Shown piece by piece: positions 52,335 to 62,500 of a DNA stretch of 64,000 nt; the stretch's first letter is position 1; each line of letters opens with the position of its first letter. Source of the stretch: Pontiellaceae bacterium B12219 (GTDB lineage Bacteria; Verrucomicrobiota; Kiritimatiellia; Kiritimatiellales; Pontiellaceae); contig JARNMJ010000003.1 of the NCBI GenBank assembly GCA_029432795.1, forward strand, positions 104,028 through 168,027, read 5' to 3'. The notes beneath the pieces are model-generated. The model did no database searches, was not told the DNA's origin, and saw nothing but the letters and a program-made list of their open reading frames with translations. The translations under genes were made by a program, and so were the position numbers.

Positions 52335-53618
52335 ATGGCTGAACCATTAACTCCAGTCCAGATGAGCCGCTTGATTGAGCGGCTCTATCCGATTTGTCGA
52401 AGTATTACGGGCAATGGGGTGCGCGAAACCCTGCGCATTCTTCAAGAGCATATTCCGTTGGAACTTCATGAGGTGCCGACGGGCACGCCGGTATTCGACT
52501 GGAAGGTTCCGGATGAGTGGAATATCCGTGATGGCTGGATCAAAAATCCGGCGGGCGAAAAGATCGTTGATTTTAAAACCCTGAACCTGCATGTGCTGAA
52601 TTACAGCGAGCCGGTGCATAAGACGGTATCGTTGGCGGAGCTGAAAGAACACCTTTTTACGTTGCCGGATCATCCGGACTGGGTGCCGTATCGAACATCA
52701 TACCACAACCGGAACTGGGGATTCTGTATGGCGCATAACCAGTTCCAGAGTTTGGAAGAAGGGGACTATGAGGTCTTCATTGATTCTGAGCTGGAGCCCG
52801 GTTCTTTAACGTATGGCGAATTGCTGATTCCCGGTCGGTCGGATAAAGAGGTGCTCTTCGTTACGCACGTCTGCCATCCGTCGCTTTGCAATGATAATCT
52901 GTCCGGCATTGCCATCGCCACAAAGCTGATTCAGCAGTTGGCGGCAAGGGATTTGAAGTATTCCTGCCGGATTCTTTTTCTTCCGGCGACGATCGGCGCG
53001 ATTACCTGGCTGAGCCGGAACCGGGAAAAACTGGATCGAATTCAATTGGGCCTGGTGCTTTGTCTGCTGGGCGATGCCGGCCCGTTGCACTACAAAAAAA
53101 GCCGGCAGGGAAATGCTCAGATTGATCGCGTGATGCAGCGCGTGTTGAATGCAAGCGGGCAGGAGTTCCAGACCTTGGAATTTTCTCCGTATGGCTACGA
53201 TGAACGGCAGTTCTGTTCACCGGCATTTAACCTGCCGATCGGTCGTTTGAGTCGGGCGGTTCATGGCGAATTTCCGGAATATCATTCCTCGGCGGACAAT
53301 CCGGACTTTGTAAACGAAGCCTCGTTGGAAGCCTCGCTCGCGGTGTTGGAACAGGTGGTTGATGCAGTTGAACGGGCGGAAGTTTATATCAATTTAAAAC
53401 CCGAGTGCGAACCGCAGCTGGGGCGTCGCGGCCTTTTCAAGGCAATCGGCGGGCAGAGCGACACCAAGGATTTCCAGATGGCCCTGCTTTGGGTGCTGAA
53501 TCAATCGGACGGATTCCACTCATTGGAAGATATTGCAGCGGCATCGGGGCTTGAAATGGGGAGTCTTCGAACGGCAGTTAGTGAACTTTTAAAAACAGAC
53601 TTATTAGCGGAACTTTAG
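52335..53618 (+). CDS. DUF4910 family, M28 aminopeptidase-like protein with C-terminal winged helix
   Basis: A 427-residue protein. The N-terminal LIERLYPICRSITGNGVRETL and the metallopeptidase-like core (VLFVTHVCHPSLCNDNLSGIA, LLGDAGPLHYKKSRQ, GYDERQFCSPAFNLPIGRLSRAVHGEFPEYHSSADN) match DUF4910 proteins, which keep putative zinc ligands of the M28 fold. The last 80 residues (MALLWVLNQSDGFHSLEDIAAASGLEMGSLRTAV) form a winged helix. Such genes recur in sugar-modification loci next to CDP/UDP-sugar enzymes; the reaction is unknown. Two one-mismatch palindromes (52743, 53166) read FQSLE and FQTLE. Confidence 0.83.
   Translation: MAEPLTPVQMSRLIERLYPICRSITGNGVRETLRILQEHIPLELHEVPTGTPVFDWKVPDEWNIRDGWIKNPAGEKIVDFKTLNLHVLNYSEPVHKTVSLAELKEHLFTLPDHPDWVPYRTSYHNRNWGFCMAHNQFQSLEEGDYEVFIDSELEPGSLTYGELLIPGRSDKEVLFVTHVCHPSLCNDNLSGIAIATKLIQQLAARDLKYSCRILFLPATIGAITWLSRNREKLDRIQLGLVLCLLGDAGPLHYKKSRQGNAQIDRVMQRVLNASGQEFQTLEFSPYGYDERQFCSPAFNLPIGRLSRAVHGEFPEYHSSADNPDFVNEASLEASLAVLEQVVDAVERAEVYINLKPECEPQLGRRGLFKAIGGQSDTKDFQMALLWVLNQSDGFHSLEDIAAASGLEMGSLRTAVSELLKTDLLAEL
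52743..52757. repeat. Palindrome copy with one mismatch
   Basis: TTCCAG-AGT-TTGGAA in the DUF4910 gene, read as FQSLE. Confidence 0.7.
53166..53180. repeat. Palindrome copy with one mismatch
   Basis: TTCCAG-ACC-TTGGAA in the DUF4910 gene, read as FQTLE. Confidence 0.7.
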
Positions 53619-53631
53619 CAGGAGAAACGGA

Positions 53632-54855
53632 ATGAAGTGTCATCACTGTCAGACAGAACTGGAGCATGTGTTCCTCGACCTGGGATTTGCCCCGCCGTCG
53701 AATTCGTATTTGACGGAAGCGCAATTGCATCAGTCGGAAAAAAACTACCCGCTGAAGTTATATGTCTGCGATCAATGCTGGCTGGTGCAGACGGAGGATA
53801 ACGATAGCGGGGAAGAGCTGTTTCAGGATGACTATGCCTATTTTTCGTCAGTTTCAAAAATGCTGTTGAATCACGCCGCGGCCTACTGCGAAATGATTGC
53901 GGACCGGCTGTCGCTTACGAAAGACAGTTATGTGATTGAAGTGGCTTCAAACGACGGCTATCTGCTGCGTAATTTTGTGGAGTCGGGCATTCCGTGTCTG
54001 GGCATTGAGCCGACCGCCGGAACCGCGAAAGTGGCCGCCGGGCTGGGTATTCCGCAATTGGGCGAATTTTTTGGAGAACAGCTCGGACGGCGACTGGCCG
54101 ATGAAGGCAAACAGGCCGATCTGATGATCGGCAATAATGTGTATGCGCACGTGCCGGACATTAATGACTTTACACGCGGGTTCAAACAGGCCCTGAAACC
54201 GGAAGGCACGGTTACGCTGGAATTTCCGCACCTGCTTTCGACGATGACCTATAATCAGTTCGATACGGTGTATCATGAACACTATTCGTATCTTTCGCTG
54301 AACACGGTTTCAAAAATCTTTGAAGCGGCAGGTCTTCGTGTTTATGACGTGGAGGAAATCCCGACGCACGGCGGAAGTCTGCGGGTTTATGGCTGCCACG
54401 CGGAAAGCAAAAAAGAAACCGGGGAAAATGTCGGAGTCATTCTGAAGAAGGAAGCCGATGCGGGCCTGACGGATATGCCGACCTATCTGGCGTATCAGGC
54501 CAAGGTGGAGAAAACCAAAGACGATATGGTGGCGTTTCTGATTGAACAGAAGCGCGCAGGTAAAAAGGTGGCGGGCTATGGCGCCGCGGCGAAGGCCAGC
54601 ACGTTATTAAACTATGCCGGGGTTCGTCCGGATCTGCTGGCGTTTATTTCCGATGCCGCGCCGTCGAAACAGAATAAATTTCTACCGGGCTGCCATGTGC
54701 CGGTGTTGCCGCCCTCCGCCTTAAATGATTTTAAACCGGATTGGGTGGTCGTCTTTGCCTGGAATATCGCGAAGGAAATCATGGAATCGCAAAGCCACGT
54801 TGCCGCGTGGGGCGGACGGTTTATTGTATTTATCCCGGAACTCAAGGAGCTTTAA
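53632..54855 (+). CDS. Sugar 3-C-methyltransferase-like SAM enzyme
   Basis: A 407-residue protein with three parts typical of TylC3/NovU-like sugar C-methyltransferases: a zinc-binding N-terminus (CHHC...CDQC), a SAM Rossmann core at about 85-240 (VIEVASNDGYLLRNF, GIEPTAGTAKVA, NNVYAHVPDINDF, YHEHYSYLSL), and a C-terminal Methyltransf_14 domain (KKVAGYGAAAKASTLLNYAGV). It would methylate C3 of a keto-deoxy sugar to make a branched sugar, consistent with the nearby cytidylyltransferase. AGGAG precedes the ATG. Confidence 0.87.
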   Translation: MKCHHCQTELEHVFLDLGFAPPSNSYLTEAQLHQSEKNYPLKLYVCDQCWLVQTEDNDSGEELFQDDYAYFSSVSKMLLNHAAAYCEMIADRLSLTKDSYVIEVASNDGYLLRNFVESGIPCLGIEPTAGTAKVAAGLGIPQLGEFFGEQLGRRLADEGKQADLMIGNNVYAHVPDINDFTRGFKQALKPEGTVTLEFPHLLSTMTYNQFDTVYHEHYSYLSLNTVSKIFEAAGLRVYDVEEIPTHGGSLRVYGCHAESKKETGENVGVILKKEADAGLTDMPTYLAYQAKVEKTKDDMVAFLIEQKRAGKKVAGYGAAAKASTLLNYAGVRPDLLAFISDAAPSKQNKFLPGCHVPVLPPSALNDFKPDWVVVFAWNIAKEIMESQSHVAAWGGRFIVFIPELKEL

Positions 54856-54858
54856 GTT

Positions 54859-55971
54859 ATGACGAATGCAAAAGAAGTGGTTCAAGCGGACCTGAATTAT
54901 ATCTGCGAAAAACTAACGGGCGATCTGGATCGTCTGTCCGGCAAACGTTTGCTGATTACCGGCGGCGCGGGATTTCTGGGATATTATCTGGTGCAGGCTC
55001 CGCTGCACTGGAATGCAATTCATTCAGATCAGGCGCCGATTGATGTGGTGGTCTGGGATAATTTTATGCGCGGTGTGCCGGGCTGGCTGTCTGCACTGGA
55101 AAACAACCCCAATCTTTCCACCCGGAAATATGATGTGATCGATCCGCTGCCGGACGATATGGGCGATTTTGATTTCATCATTCATGCGGCAACGATTGCC
55201 TCGCCGATTTATTACCGTCTGCATCCGATCGAAACAATGGATGCGAATATTACCGGTTTACGGAATCTGCTGGATTACGCACTCGCACAGAAAGCGAAGG
55301 GTAAACCGGTTGAGGCTTTTCTGTTTTATTCCACCAGCGAAATCTACGGGGATCCGACGCCGGAAAATATTCCGACGCCTGAAACGTATCGCGGCAATGT
55401 TTCCTGCACCGGCCCGCGCGCCTGCTACGATGAGTCGAAGCGTTACGGTGAAACGCTGGTTGTTAATTTTGCGCAGCAGCATGATTTGCCGGTTCGCACC
55501 GCTCGGCCGTTTAATAACTATGGTCCCGGCCTGAAGATTACAGACCGTCGTGCTTTGCCCGATTTTGCGCGCAACGTGTTGAACGGGGAGGACATTGTGC
55601 TGCTTTCCGATGGTGCTCCGACCCGTACGTTCTGTTACGTGGCCGATGCCGTGGTGGGCTATTATAAAGTGATGCTGCGCGGCCGTAACGGCGAGCCCTA
55701 TAACATCGGGCTGGCGGAACCGGAAATTTCAATCCGTCAGTTGGCGGAACATGTGATTGACCAGTCGAAAGAGCTGTTCGGTTATGAAGGAAAACTCGTC
55801 TGTAAAGAGAGCGAAGATAAAGATTATCTGACGGATAATCCGAACCGTCGCTGCCCGATTATTGATAAAGCCAAAGCCGAGCTGGCCTACGATCCGACGA
55901 TTCAGTTGGAGGACGGTCTGCGCCGCAGTTTGCTGTGGTATGCCGACAATCGCGAAGCGGAGGACTTGTAG
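54859..55971 (+). CDS. NAD-dependent epimerase/dehydratase (UDP-glucuronate decarboxylase-like SDR)
   Basis: A 370-residue SDR: LLITGGAGFLGYYLVQ, IIHAATIASPIYYRLHPIETMDANITG, YSTSEIYGDP, CYDESKRYGETL (catalytic Tyr-x3-Lys), RPFNNYGPGLKI, RTFCYVADAVVGYY. The SKRYGE and ASP-YY patterns resemble UDP-xylose synthases, but an unusually long N-terminus and the neighbouring cytidylyltransferase leave open a 4,6-dehydratase acting on the CDP-sugar. The end overlaps the next GTG by one base. Confidence 0.83.
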   Translation: MTNAKEVVQADLNYICEKLTGDLDRLSGKRLLITGGAGFLGYYLVQAPLHWNAIHSDQAPIDVVVWDNFMRGVPGWLSALENNPNLSTRKYDVIDPLPDDMGDFDFIIHAATIASPIYYRLHPIETMDANITGLRNLLDYALAQKAKGKPVEAFLFYSTSEIYGDPTPENIPTPETYRGNVSCTGPRACYDESKRYGETLVVNFAQQHDLPVRTARPFNNYGPGLKITDRRALPDFARNVLNGEDIVLLSDGAPTRTFCYVADAVVGYYKVMLRGRNGEPYNIGLAEPEISIRQLAEHVIDQSKELFGYEGKLVCKESEDKDYLTDNPNRRCPIIDKAKAELAYDPTIQLEDGLRRSLLWYADNREAEDL

Positions 55972-57308
55972 TGAAGATTTCGGTGGTTGGCACGGGGTAT
56001 GTCGGACTGGTCTCCGGTGTCTGTTTATCGGAAGTCGGGCATGACGTGGTCTGCATTGATAATAATGCGGCCAAGGTGGCGGATATTAATGCCGCCAAAA
56101 GTCCGATCTATGAAAAAGGTCTGGATGATTTACTCGAGAAACACATCGGCACTCATTTGAAGGCTTCAACAGATCTGCAGAAAGCGGTTGTTGAATCGGA
56201 TCTTACGCTTATCGCTGTGGGAACGCCTTTTGATGGGGACCTGATTGATCTGCAATATGTGAAACAGGTTTCGCAGGAAATCGGCGAAGCGCTGAAGGGT
56301 AAAGACGGCTACCATGTGGTGGTGGTGAAAAGTACGGTGGTACCGGGAACGACGGATGATGTTGTTCTGCCAATCCTCGAAAAGTACTCGGGGAAAAAGG
56401 CGGGCGCTGATTTCGGTGTCGGGATGAATCCGGAGTTTTTGCGTGAAGGCGAAGCGATTTCAGATTTCATGAATCCCGATCGCATTGTGCTGGGCGGCAT
56501 TGATGATGCAACGCGCGTAACATTGGCCGAGGTTTATGCACCTTTTCCTTCGACGGACAAAGTGCTGACGAATAACCGCACGGCGGAAATGATCAAATAT
56601 ACGTCTAATTCATTATTGGCGACTCTGATCTCGTTTTCCAATGAAATCGGAAATCTATGCTCTTCCATCGGCGGAATTGATGCGCTGGAGGTCATGAACG
56701 GCGTACATTTAGATAAGCGCTTTTCTCCAATTCTTGAAAACGGGGAGCGCATTAAGCCGGGAATGACGACATATCTCGAGGCCGGTTGCGGGTTTGGCGG
56801 AAGCTGTTTCCCGAAAGACGTTAAGGCGCTGATTTCGCATGGTGTGAATGTGGGCGAACCGATGAGTTTGCTGAAATCGGTGATCGAGATTAATACACAG
56901 CAACCGAAACAGGTGATGGACCGGTTGCGCAAACATTTTCCAGACCTTGGAAATCTGAAAGTGGCGGTTCTGGGGCTGGCCTTTAAACCGGGAACGGATG
57001 ATATGCGGGAATCGCCCGCGATTCCGATTGTTCAGGAATTAATTGCGGAGAACAGCGTCGTGACGGCGTTTGATCCGGTCGCGCAGGATGAGGCGTCAAC
57101 GATTTTCCCAACGGCAGGAATCACCTATTGCGACAGCATTGAACAGACCGTATCAGGCGTGGATGCTGTTTTACTGCTGACGCGCTGGCCCGAATTTAAA
57201 GCGCTGCCGGAAATTCTGAATGAGCAGGGCGCATCACCGTTGTTGGTGGATGGACGCCGTTTGTTGCCCAAAGACAGTGTGGATACTTACGAAGGAATCG
57301 GAATTTGA
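55971..57308 (+). CDS. ugd: UDP-glucose 6-dehydrogenase
   Basis: A 445-residue cytoplasmic enzyme oxidising UDP-glucose to UDP-glucuronate. GTG start followed by KISVVGTGYVGLVSGVCLSEVGHDV (NAD motif), STVVPGTTDDVV, MNPEFLREGEAISDFMNPDRIVLG, TYLEAGCGFGGSCFPKDVKAL with the catalytic Cys, and GLAFKPGTDDMRESPAIPI. The in-frame upstream start at 55935 is not needed. Last gene of the polysaccharide locus; it converges with the next gene, the two stops one base apart. A one-mismatch palindrome at 56938 is read as FPDLGN. Confidence 0.94.
   Translation: MKISVVGTGYVGLVSGVCLSEVGHDVVCIDNNAAKVADINAAKSPIYEKGLDDLLEKHIGTHLKASTDLQKAVVESDLTLIAVGTPFDGDLIDLQYVKQVSQEIGEALKGKDGYHVVVVKSTVVPGTTDDVVLPILEKYSGKKAGADFGVGMNPEFLREGEAISDFMNPDRIVLGGIDDATRVTLAEVYAPFPSTDKVLTNNRTAEMIKYTSNSLLATLISFSNEIGNLCSSIGGIDALEVMNGVHLDKRFSPILENGERIKPGMTTYLEAGCGFGGSCFPKDVKALISHGVNVGEPMSLLKSVIEINTQQPKQVMDRLRKHFPDLGNLKVAVLGLAFKPGTDDMRESPAIPIVQELIAENSVVTAFDPVAQDEASTIFPTAGITYCDSIEQTVSGVDAVLLLTRWPEFKALPEILNEQGASPLLVDGRRLLPKDSVDTYEGIGI
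56938..56952. repeat. Palindrome copy with one mismatch
   Basis: TTCCAG-ACC-TTGGAA in ugd, read as FPDLGN. Confidence 0.7.
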
Positions 57309-57309
57309 G

Positions 57310-58221
57310 TTAGATCATAAAGATGCGGCGGATGCCGAAGATTCCAACACCGGCAGCCATCATAATACCCATTGTACTTGGTTCCGGAATGGCCACGATT
57401 CGTATTCCCACAATCGATCCTTCACTGGCGGCTATGTTGACGCTTGAATTATACGAAGAATCAGAAGCTAAGTAGTTTGCTGTGGCCCAGGCTGAACCTC
57501 CGCGATAGACCACATTTGTCGTTTCGCCGATCAACAACGTGTCCGTCCATTCCCAGACATTGCCCATCATATCATAGGTTCCATTCTGTTCTTCAGCTCC
57601 GGATCCCGTTGCCCACATAGGATCTGCTGTTCCGAGAGGGGGATTATGTTCCGTTGCTGAATAGTTCCAACCATTGGATGTTATGAGCGTGGGGGTTGAA
57701 TTTAAGCCGCTGGAATACAGCGAATAGGAATTATTGCTGTAATATGCGGCTTTGTACCATTCATCTTCGGAGGGCATCATATAGGCTAAGCCGTTCTCAT
57801 TTCGATAGGAACGATTGATTCCGAGCAATGTATCTCCAGAAAGTTGATACACCCCGATATTAATATTTCCGCTTGAAAGCCAGTTTGCGAACCTTGCAGC
57901 CTCTTGCCAGCTCAGTGCACTCGCTGGAGCATTTCTTCCTGCGCCAATATAGTAATCCTCATTACCATTGCCAATGGTTCCTCCGGCTGAGTTATCCGCT
58001 TTGAGAAATTGATCGATGGTTATTTCGTACGTGCCGATTCGATAGTTGTATCCGACAGCACCTAGGCCGGTTGTCGGATCCGCTGAATTTCCGGCATAAC
58101 CGATATTGGAAAAATCGATTGTAAATTGGTTGGTTCCCGTTCCAAACACGTCGGCATGGACGGTCGTAATAGAGCAAATGAGTACGATAATGGGTATTAA
58201 AAGAGGGGGAGTTTTTTTCAT
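57310..58221 (-). CDS. PEP-CTERM protein with an FGE/SUMF1-fold domain lacking the catalytic cysteines
   Basis: A 303-residue exported protein: signal peptide (MKKTPPLLIPIIVLICSITTVHA), then a formylglycine-generating-enzyme-type domain (VGYNYRIGTYEITIDQFLKA, PASALSWQEAARFANWLSS, MPSEDEWYKAAYY, GTYDMMGNVWEWTDT, YRGGSAW), and a C-terminal PEP-CTERM signal (AIPEPSTMGIMMAAGVGIFG-IRR). The mature part contains no cysteine, so sulfatase activation is unlikely; the fold probably binds or was reused structurally. ATG 58219-58221 is chosen because it starts the signal peptide. Confidence 0.85.
   Translation of the reverse strand: MKKTPPLLIPIIVLICSITTVHADVFGTGTNQFTIDFSNIGYAGNSADPTTGLGAVGYNYRIGTYEITIDQFLKADNSAGGTIGNGNEDYYIGAGRNAPASALSWQEAARFANWLSSGNINIGVYQLSGDTLLGINRSYRNENGLAYMMPSEDEWYKAAYYSNNSYSLYSSGLNSTPTLITSNGWNYSATEHNPPLGTADPMWATGSGAEEQNGTYDMMGNVWEWTDTLLIGETTNVVYRGGSAWATANYLASDSSYNSSVNIAASEGSIVGIRIVAIPEPSTMGIMMAAGVGIFGIRRIFMI
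57665..57679. repeat. Palindrome copy with one mismatch
   Basis: TTCCAA-CCA-TTGGAT in the FGE-fold PEP-CTERM gene, read on the minus strand as SNGWN. Confidence 0.65.
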
Positions 58222-58427
58222 AAGTTTATCCGACCAATGATTCACCGCATAAGTGAGCTGTGTCATTCTGTTTTTTTTGATTCCAGTAATATCCGTTATT
58301 TTAATAATGAGAGCAGGTCTTATAGTAATCCTTATCAAGGTTCAACCTAAAATACTGAGTATCAATTCTTTCGGGTAATGAGGGCGCGGATGATGCGTGA
58401 AGGGTGAGTTTTAAAGGGAAGGAATAT

Positions 58428-59234
58428 TTAGTCTAATGACTGACTGCCGGGTTCTCCCGGTTTCCATGCGGCCACGTTCAGGCTTTCGTCTAGGTTCCAT
58501 TTTCCTGGTTTGCGATGGGTATCAACACCTTGTTTCAGGAGGTTGAGATATGCTGCACGAGGAATGTTCTCAAAGCCCATCTGCTCGCAATAGGCCTGAT
58601 AGCCTCCGATATCAAAACAGAGGTAGTTCCAGTGCTGTAGATGACAGGCCAAATAGGTGATCGCCACTTTGCTGGCACTCGGCTCACTGTGAAAACTGGA
58701 TTCGCCGATAAAAACGCGGCCGAGATCAACCCCGAATACGCCGCCGACCAACTGCTTTTCCTGATTCCAGACTTCTACGGAATGGGCATGCCCCAGTTCG
58801 TGTAATTTGTTGCAAATGCTGATTCGTTCTGGAGTCAGCCATGTTTTTTCGCGTTCGGCACAGGATTTAACCAGTTGGTCGAAGGCGGTATCGAAGGTGA
58901 CGGAGAATCGCTCAGACCGAAGCTGTTGCCGGAAACGACGGTTAAAATGCATTTTTTCAGGAAAGAGGACCATTCGCGGGTCGCAAGACCACCAGTTTAC
59001 CGTTTTTCCATCATGAAAGCCGAAGATGCCCTTTTCATAGGCCATTAAAAGGGATTCGACAGACAGTTCTCCTCCTTTGGCCAACAGTCCATAGGGGGGC
59101 TTCCGTGTGGTCAGCCAGAGTGGGGGGAAGCTGCCTTTGGGGGGAGGTGGGAATAGTTTGCTTTGGATGCCGACCTGTAGATCGCGAAGAATATTCAGTT
59201 TTTGCGATTTCCTGATGCGGTTCCAGAGTTTCAT
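58428..59234 (-). CDS. aat: Leucyl/phenylalanyl-tRNA-protein transferase
   Basis: Transfers Leu or Phe from tRNA to proteins with N-terminal Arg or Lys, marking them for ClpAP by the N-end rule. Of 268 residues, the core carries NWWSCDPRMVL, ISICNKLHELGHAHSVEVW, LVGGVFGVDLGRVFIGESSF and SASKVAI, matching the Aat family (about 230 residues). An N-terminal extension of about 35 residues (LWNRIRKSQKLNILRDL) accounts for the extra length. GESSFHS replaces the usual GESMFS. Confidence 0.92.
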   Translation of the reverse strand: MKLWNRIRKSQKLNILRDLQVGIQSKLFPPPPKGSFPPLWLTTRKPPYGLLAKGGELSVESLLMAYEKGIFGFHDGKTVNWWSCDPRMVLFPEKMHFNRRFRQQLRSERFSVTFDTAFDQLVKSCAEREKTWLTPERISICNKLHELGHAHSVEVWNQEKQLVGGVFGVDLGRVFIGESSFHSEPSASKVAITYLACHLQHWNYLCFDIGGYQAYCEQMGFENIPRAAYLNLLKQGVDTHRKPGKWNLDESLNVAAWKPGEPGSQSLD

Positions 59235-59516
59235 GCATAAATCCTTAATTGATCAAAATGGGCCGGATCACATACTCCGGTAAATCGGAATCTGAACAGA
59301 ATGTATGTAAAGGTGTCAATGAAGTGCTTTCAGGAAGTAGGAAAGAGGAGGGAGTAAATCGTTATTTTTAATGAAATAAGGGAGCTCTCTTTGACTCAGT
59401 TTTTCTTGAACTTGCCCTTTAAATGTTAAAGGAAACCCCAGTTAGCACTTATTGGGAGTTGAATTTCCTCACAATCCGCATTAGCAACGGGGCTAAACAA
59501 GAGAGAAATAAATATT

Positions 59517-62500
59517 GTGACTTTTTTGAAAAATAATTTTTTGGGACGAATCCTCCTTTGGGTGGGAGTGATTGGCGTGGCTCTGTCGTATTCCGCAAAG
59601 GCAGAAACTTCATTCCTCTCATTTCCGATGGATACAGATCCGGGGTGGAGCACGCAGGGTGATTGGGAATTCGGTGTGCCATTGGGAAATGCGAATGATC
59701 CTACTTCCGGTTACACAGGAACCAACGTCTATGGCTATAACCTTGCCGGAGCTTCCGGTCAATTCACTGCTCCGCATAATCTTAAAACCACCGCGTTAGA
59801 CTGTTCGGATTGGGTCAATGTGAAGTTGAAGTTTCAGCGCTGGCTTACGGTGAATGGTTCTCCATATCCCATGGCTATTGTTGAGGCGAGTAACGATGGG
59901 GTCCATTGGGAATCTCCTTGGTATTACTTCAGTACGGAACCTCTGATCGATACGGAATGGCAGGAAATGGTCTACGATATCTCAGAGATAGCAGACCGTC
60001 AGCCTACGGTCTATATCCGCTGGGGCATGGGGTCACACACGGAATCAGTGTATGGAACCATTACCAATGGCGGGTGGAATATTGATGATGTTGAATTATT
60101 GGGTAATCTGGGTGATCCACTTGAGGTTGTGCCAAGTATCGGTTGGGATGCGGCAGCGGTAGAGGGGAATTTGCCGACACCTTCTCAGGTGGACTATACG
60201 ATCAGCAACCTTGATGATTCCATAAACCTCGAGTGGGCAGCTTATTCGACGGAACCGTGGCTTTCTCTCTCGCAGACAAACGGTACGTTGTTGCCCGCTA
60301 CAGGAACCAATATTACTGCGACTATTGACAGTATCGGGATGGGGCCGGGAAATTACAGTGCATCGATTTTTATCGAGAATCAGAATTCAACCAATCAGGA
60401 AGTCCGGACGGTCAATCTGGAGATTTCTGAAGCACCGGGAGAGATTGATATTTCGCCGGTTACGGGGTTTTCGGTAACCAATCTAATCGGACAGCAGCAA
60501 TTCCGTACGCTGGTGATTTCCAATCAAGCTGCTTTTGGTCAGGTAGAATTCGATATCGAACTGCAACAGACCGGGTATGCACCTCCTGCGGAAGAGACGG
60601 TAGCTATGCCCATGGCGATGGCGGCGTTCAAATCGGCTGTGTCGGAGGATATTGAAGAAAACTATTCGTTCCCGCTCCCAACCATTACGTCCACGGAAGA
60701 ATATGATGCGGTGAATATGTCCGGGCTGGAGAGTTACCATCGCGTTGGTTTGCCTGTTGTTCCGGTTAAACCCGTCAGTATAAGCATTCCCGATGGTATG
60801 TCGCTGGGTTCCGTTCGGGTTGAAGTGCTCGAAGAGACGGAGCTGGATGGCGAATATATGCTGCCGCCGGCGCAGGATCTTCGGCGAAATCAGGATTCGT
60901 CAGCGGCAGTGGAAACCCCGCCAGATCCCGCCGTATATGAATTGGATCAAAACTGGCCGGGAAAAATCGTTGAAGAGAACGGGGTGTATGACCGGCGCGG
61001 AGAGCAGTTTGTGAATATCAATCTGTTTCCGCTTCAATTTAATCCGGTATCAGGAAAGGTAACGGTAGCGCAGCGGGTCCAGCTGATTATTGAATTGGAG
61101 AGTGAAACGTCTTCCAAGATCACAACATTCTCGGCGCGAACGTTCGAAGTAGCGGCTGCGTCGACCTCTTCCTCGCTTCCCGCTGGCGGTCCGTTTAAAC
61201 ACATCATTATCACCTCGGAAGCCATGGCCGCGGCACCGTCTCCTTGGAATTTTCAGGCGCTTCGGGACAAACGCATTGCCGAAGGGCTCTCTTCAACCAT
61301 TGTCACAACGGAATGGATTTACAGCAATTACGATGGAACCCGGCCGGATGGTGGATCGGATAATCCGACCAAAATTCGAAATTTTCTGATGGATGCCTAT
61401 GAAAATTGGGGCACGGAATATGCGTTGCTTGGCGGCGGGATTGATGTTGTGCCGGCCCGTTTCTTTCGGGTAGACCATTTGAGGGGTAATGATGAACCGG
61501 TTGATCCCATTGATGACTTCCCGGTCGATCTCTATTATGGATGCCTTTCGCCGTCAGCCTGTACATTTGATAGCAACACAAATGGGGTTTATGGGGAATT
61601 GAATGACGGGATTGCCGGGGCAGATGTTGATTTGGTGGCTGAGGTTTTCATCGGGCGTGCTCCGATTGAAACAATTGATGAATTATCTCACTTCGTTCGT
61701 AAAACAATCACTTATGCTGAATCTCAGGATCCCTACCTGCTAAAGGTTTCCATGGTGGGCGAAAAGTTGCATTCCAATCCGGACTTGTACGGATCAGACA
61801 TGCTCGAACAGGTACGACTTGGCGGGAGTTTCGATGGTCAGGTCACCACCAGTTTTGGAAATCATACCCGTACGGACATACCGGAACTCACGTTCACCAA
61901 TCTATACGACGTTGAGTTTGACTGGACCACGAATGATTTCGCTAATTTAGTCAATGGCGAAGGGGTTCATATTCTGAATGCGTTGGGGCATTCCAACGAG
62001 CACGAAGCTTTTCGTAAAACAAAGCCCTATAATCTGTCGAATTTCATGAGGAATACTAACGCGTTCTTCCACTATTCCCAATCCTGTGAGGTCGGAGCAT
62101 TTGATAAAAATGACTGCATAGTTGAGGAGATGGTCGCCATGGAGCATGGCGCCTTTGCTGCGGTGGCAAATGTCCGTTATGGATGGGGGGCGGAAGGGGC
62201 CGCTAATATTTCGCCCTATTGTCCTTCTAATCGGTTTAACCGCGAGTTCTGGAATTCCATGTTTGAGAAAGGAATCATGGAGCTGGGGAAAATTAATCAG
62301 GATGCAAAGGAACAACTCCTCTGGGATGTTACAGGAGATAATCCCGGGTCGGCCATGCGCTGGACTTATCTTGAACTGACGTTGTTTGGCGATCCGGCAC
62401 AACGACTTCATTTTCCATATGAACCGGAATGGCTTTCGGCTGACCCGTTGTCGGGAAGTGGCATTCTCTCGAGCAACGCGGTTGACGTGGGCGTGATCTT

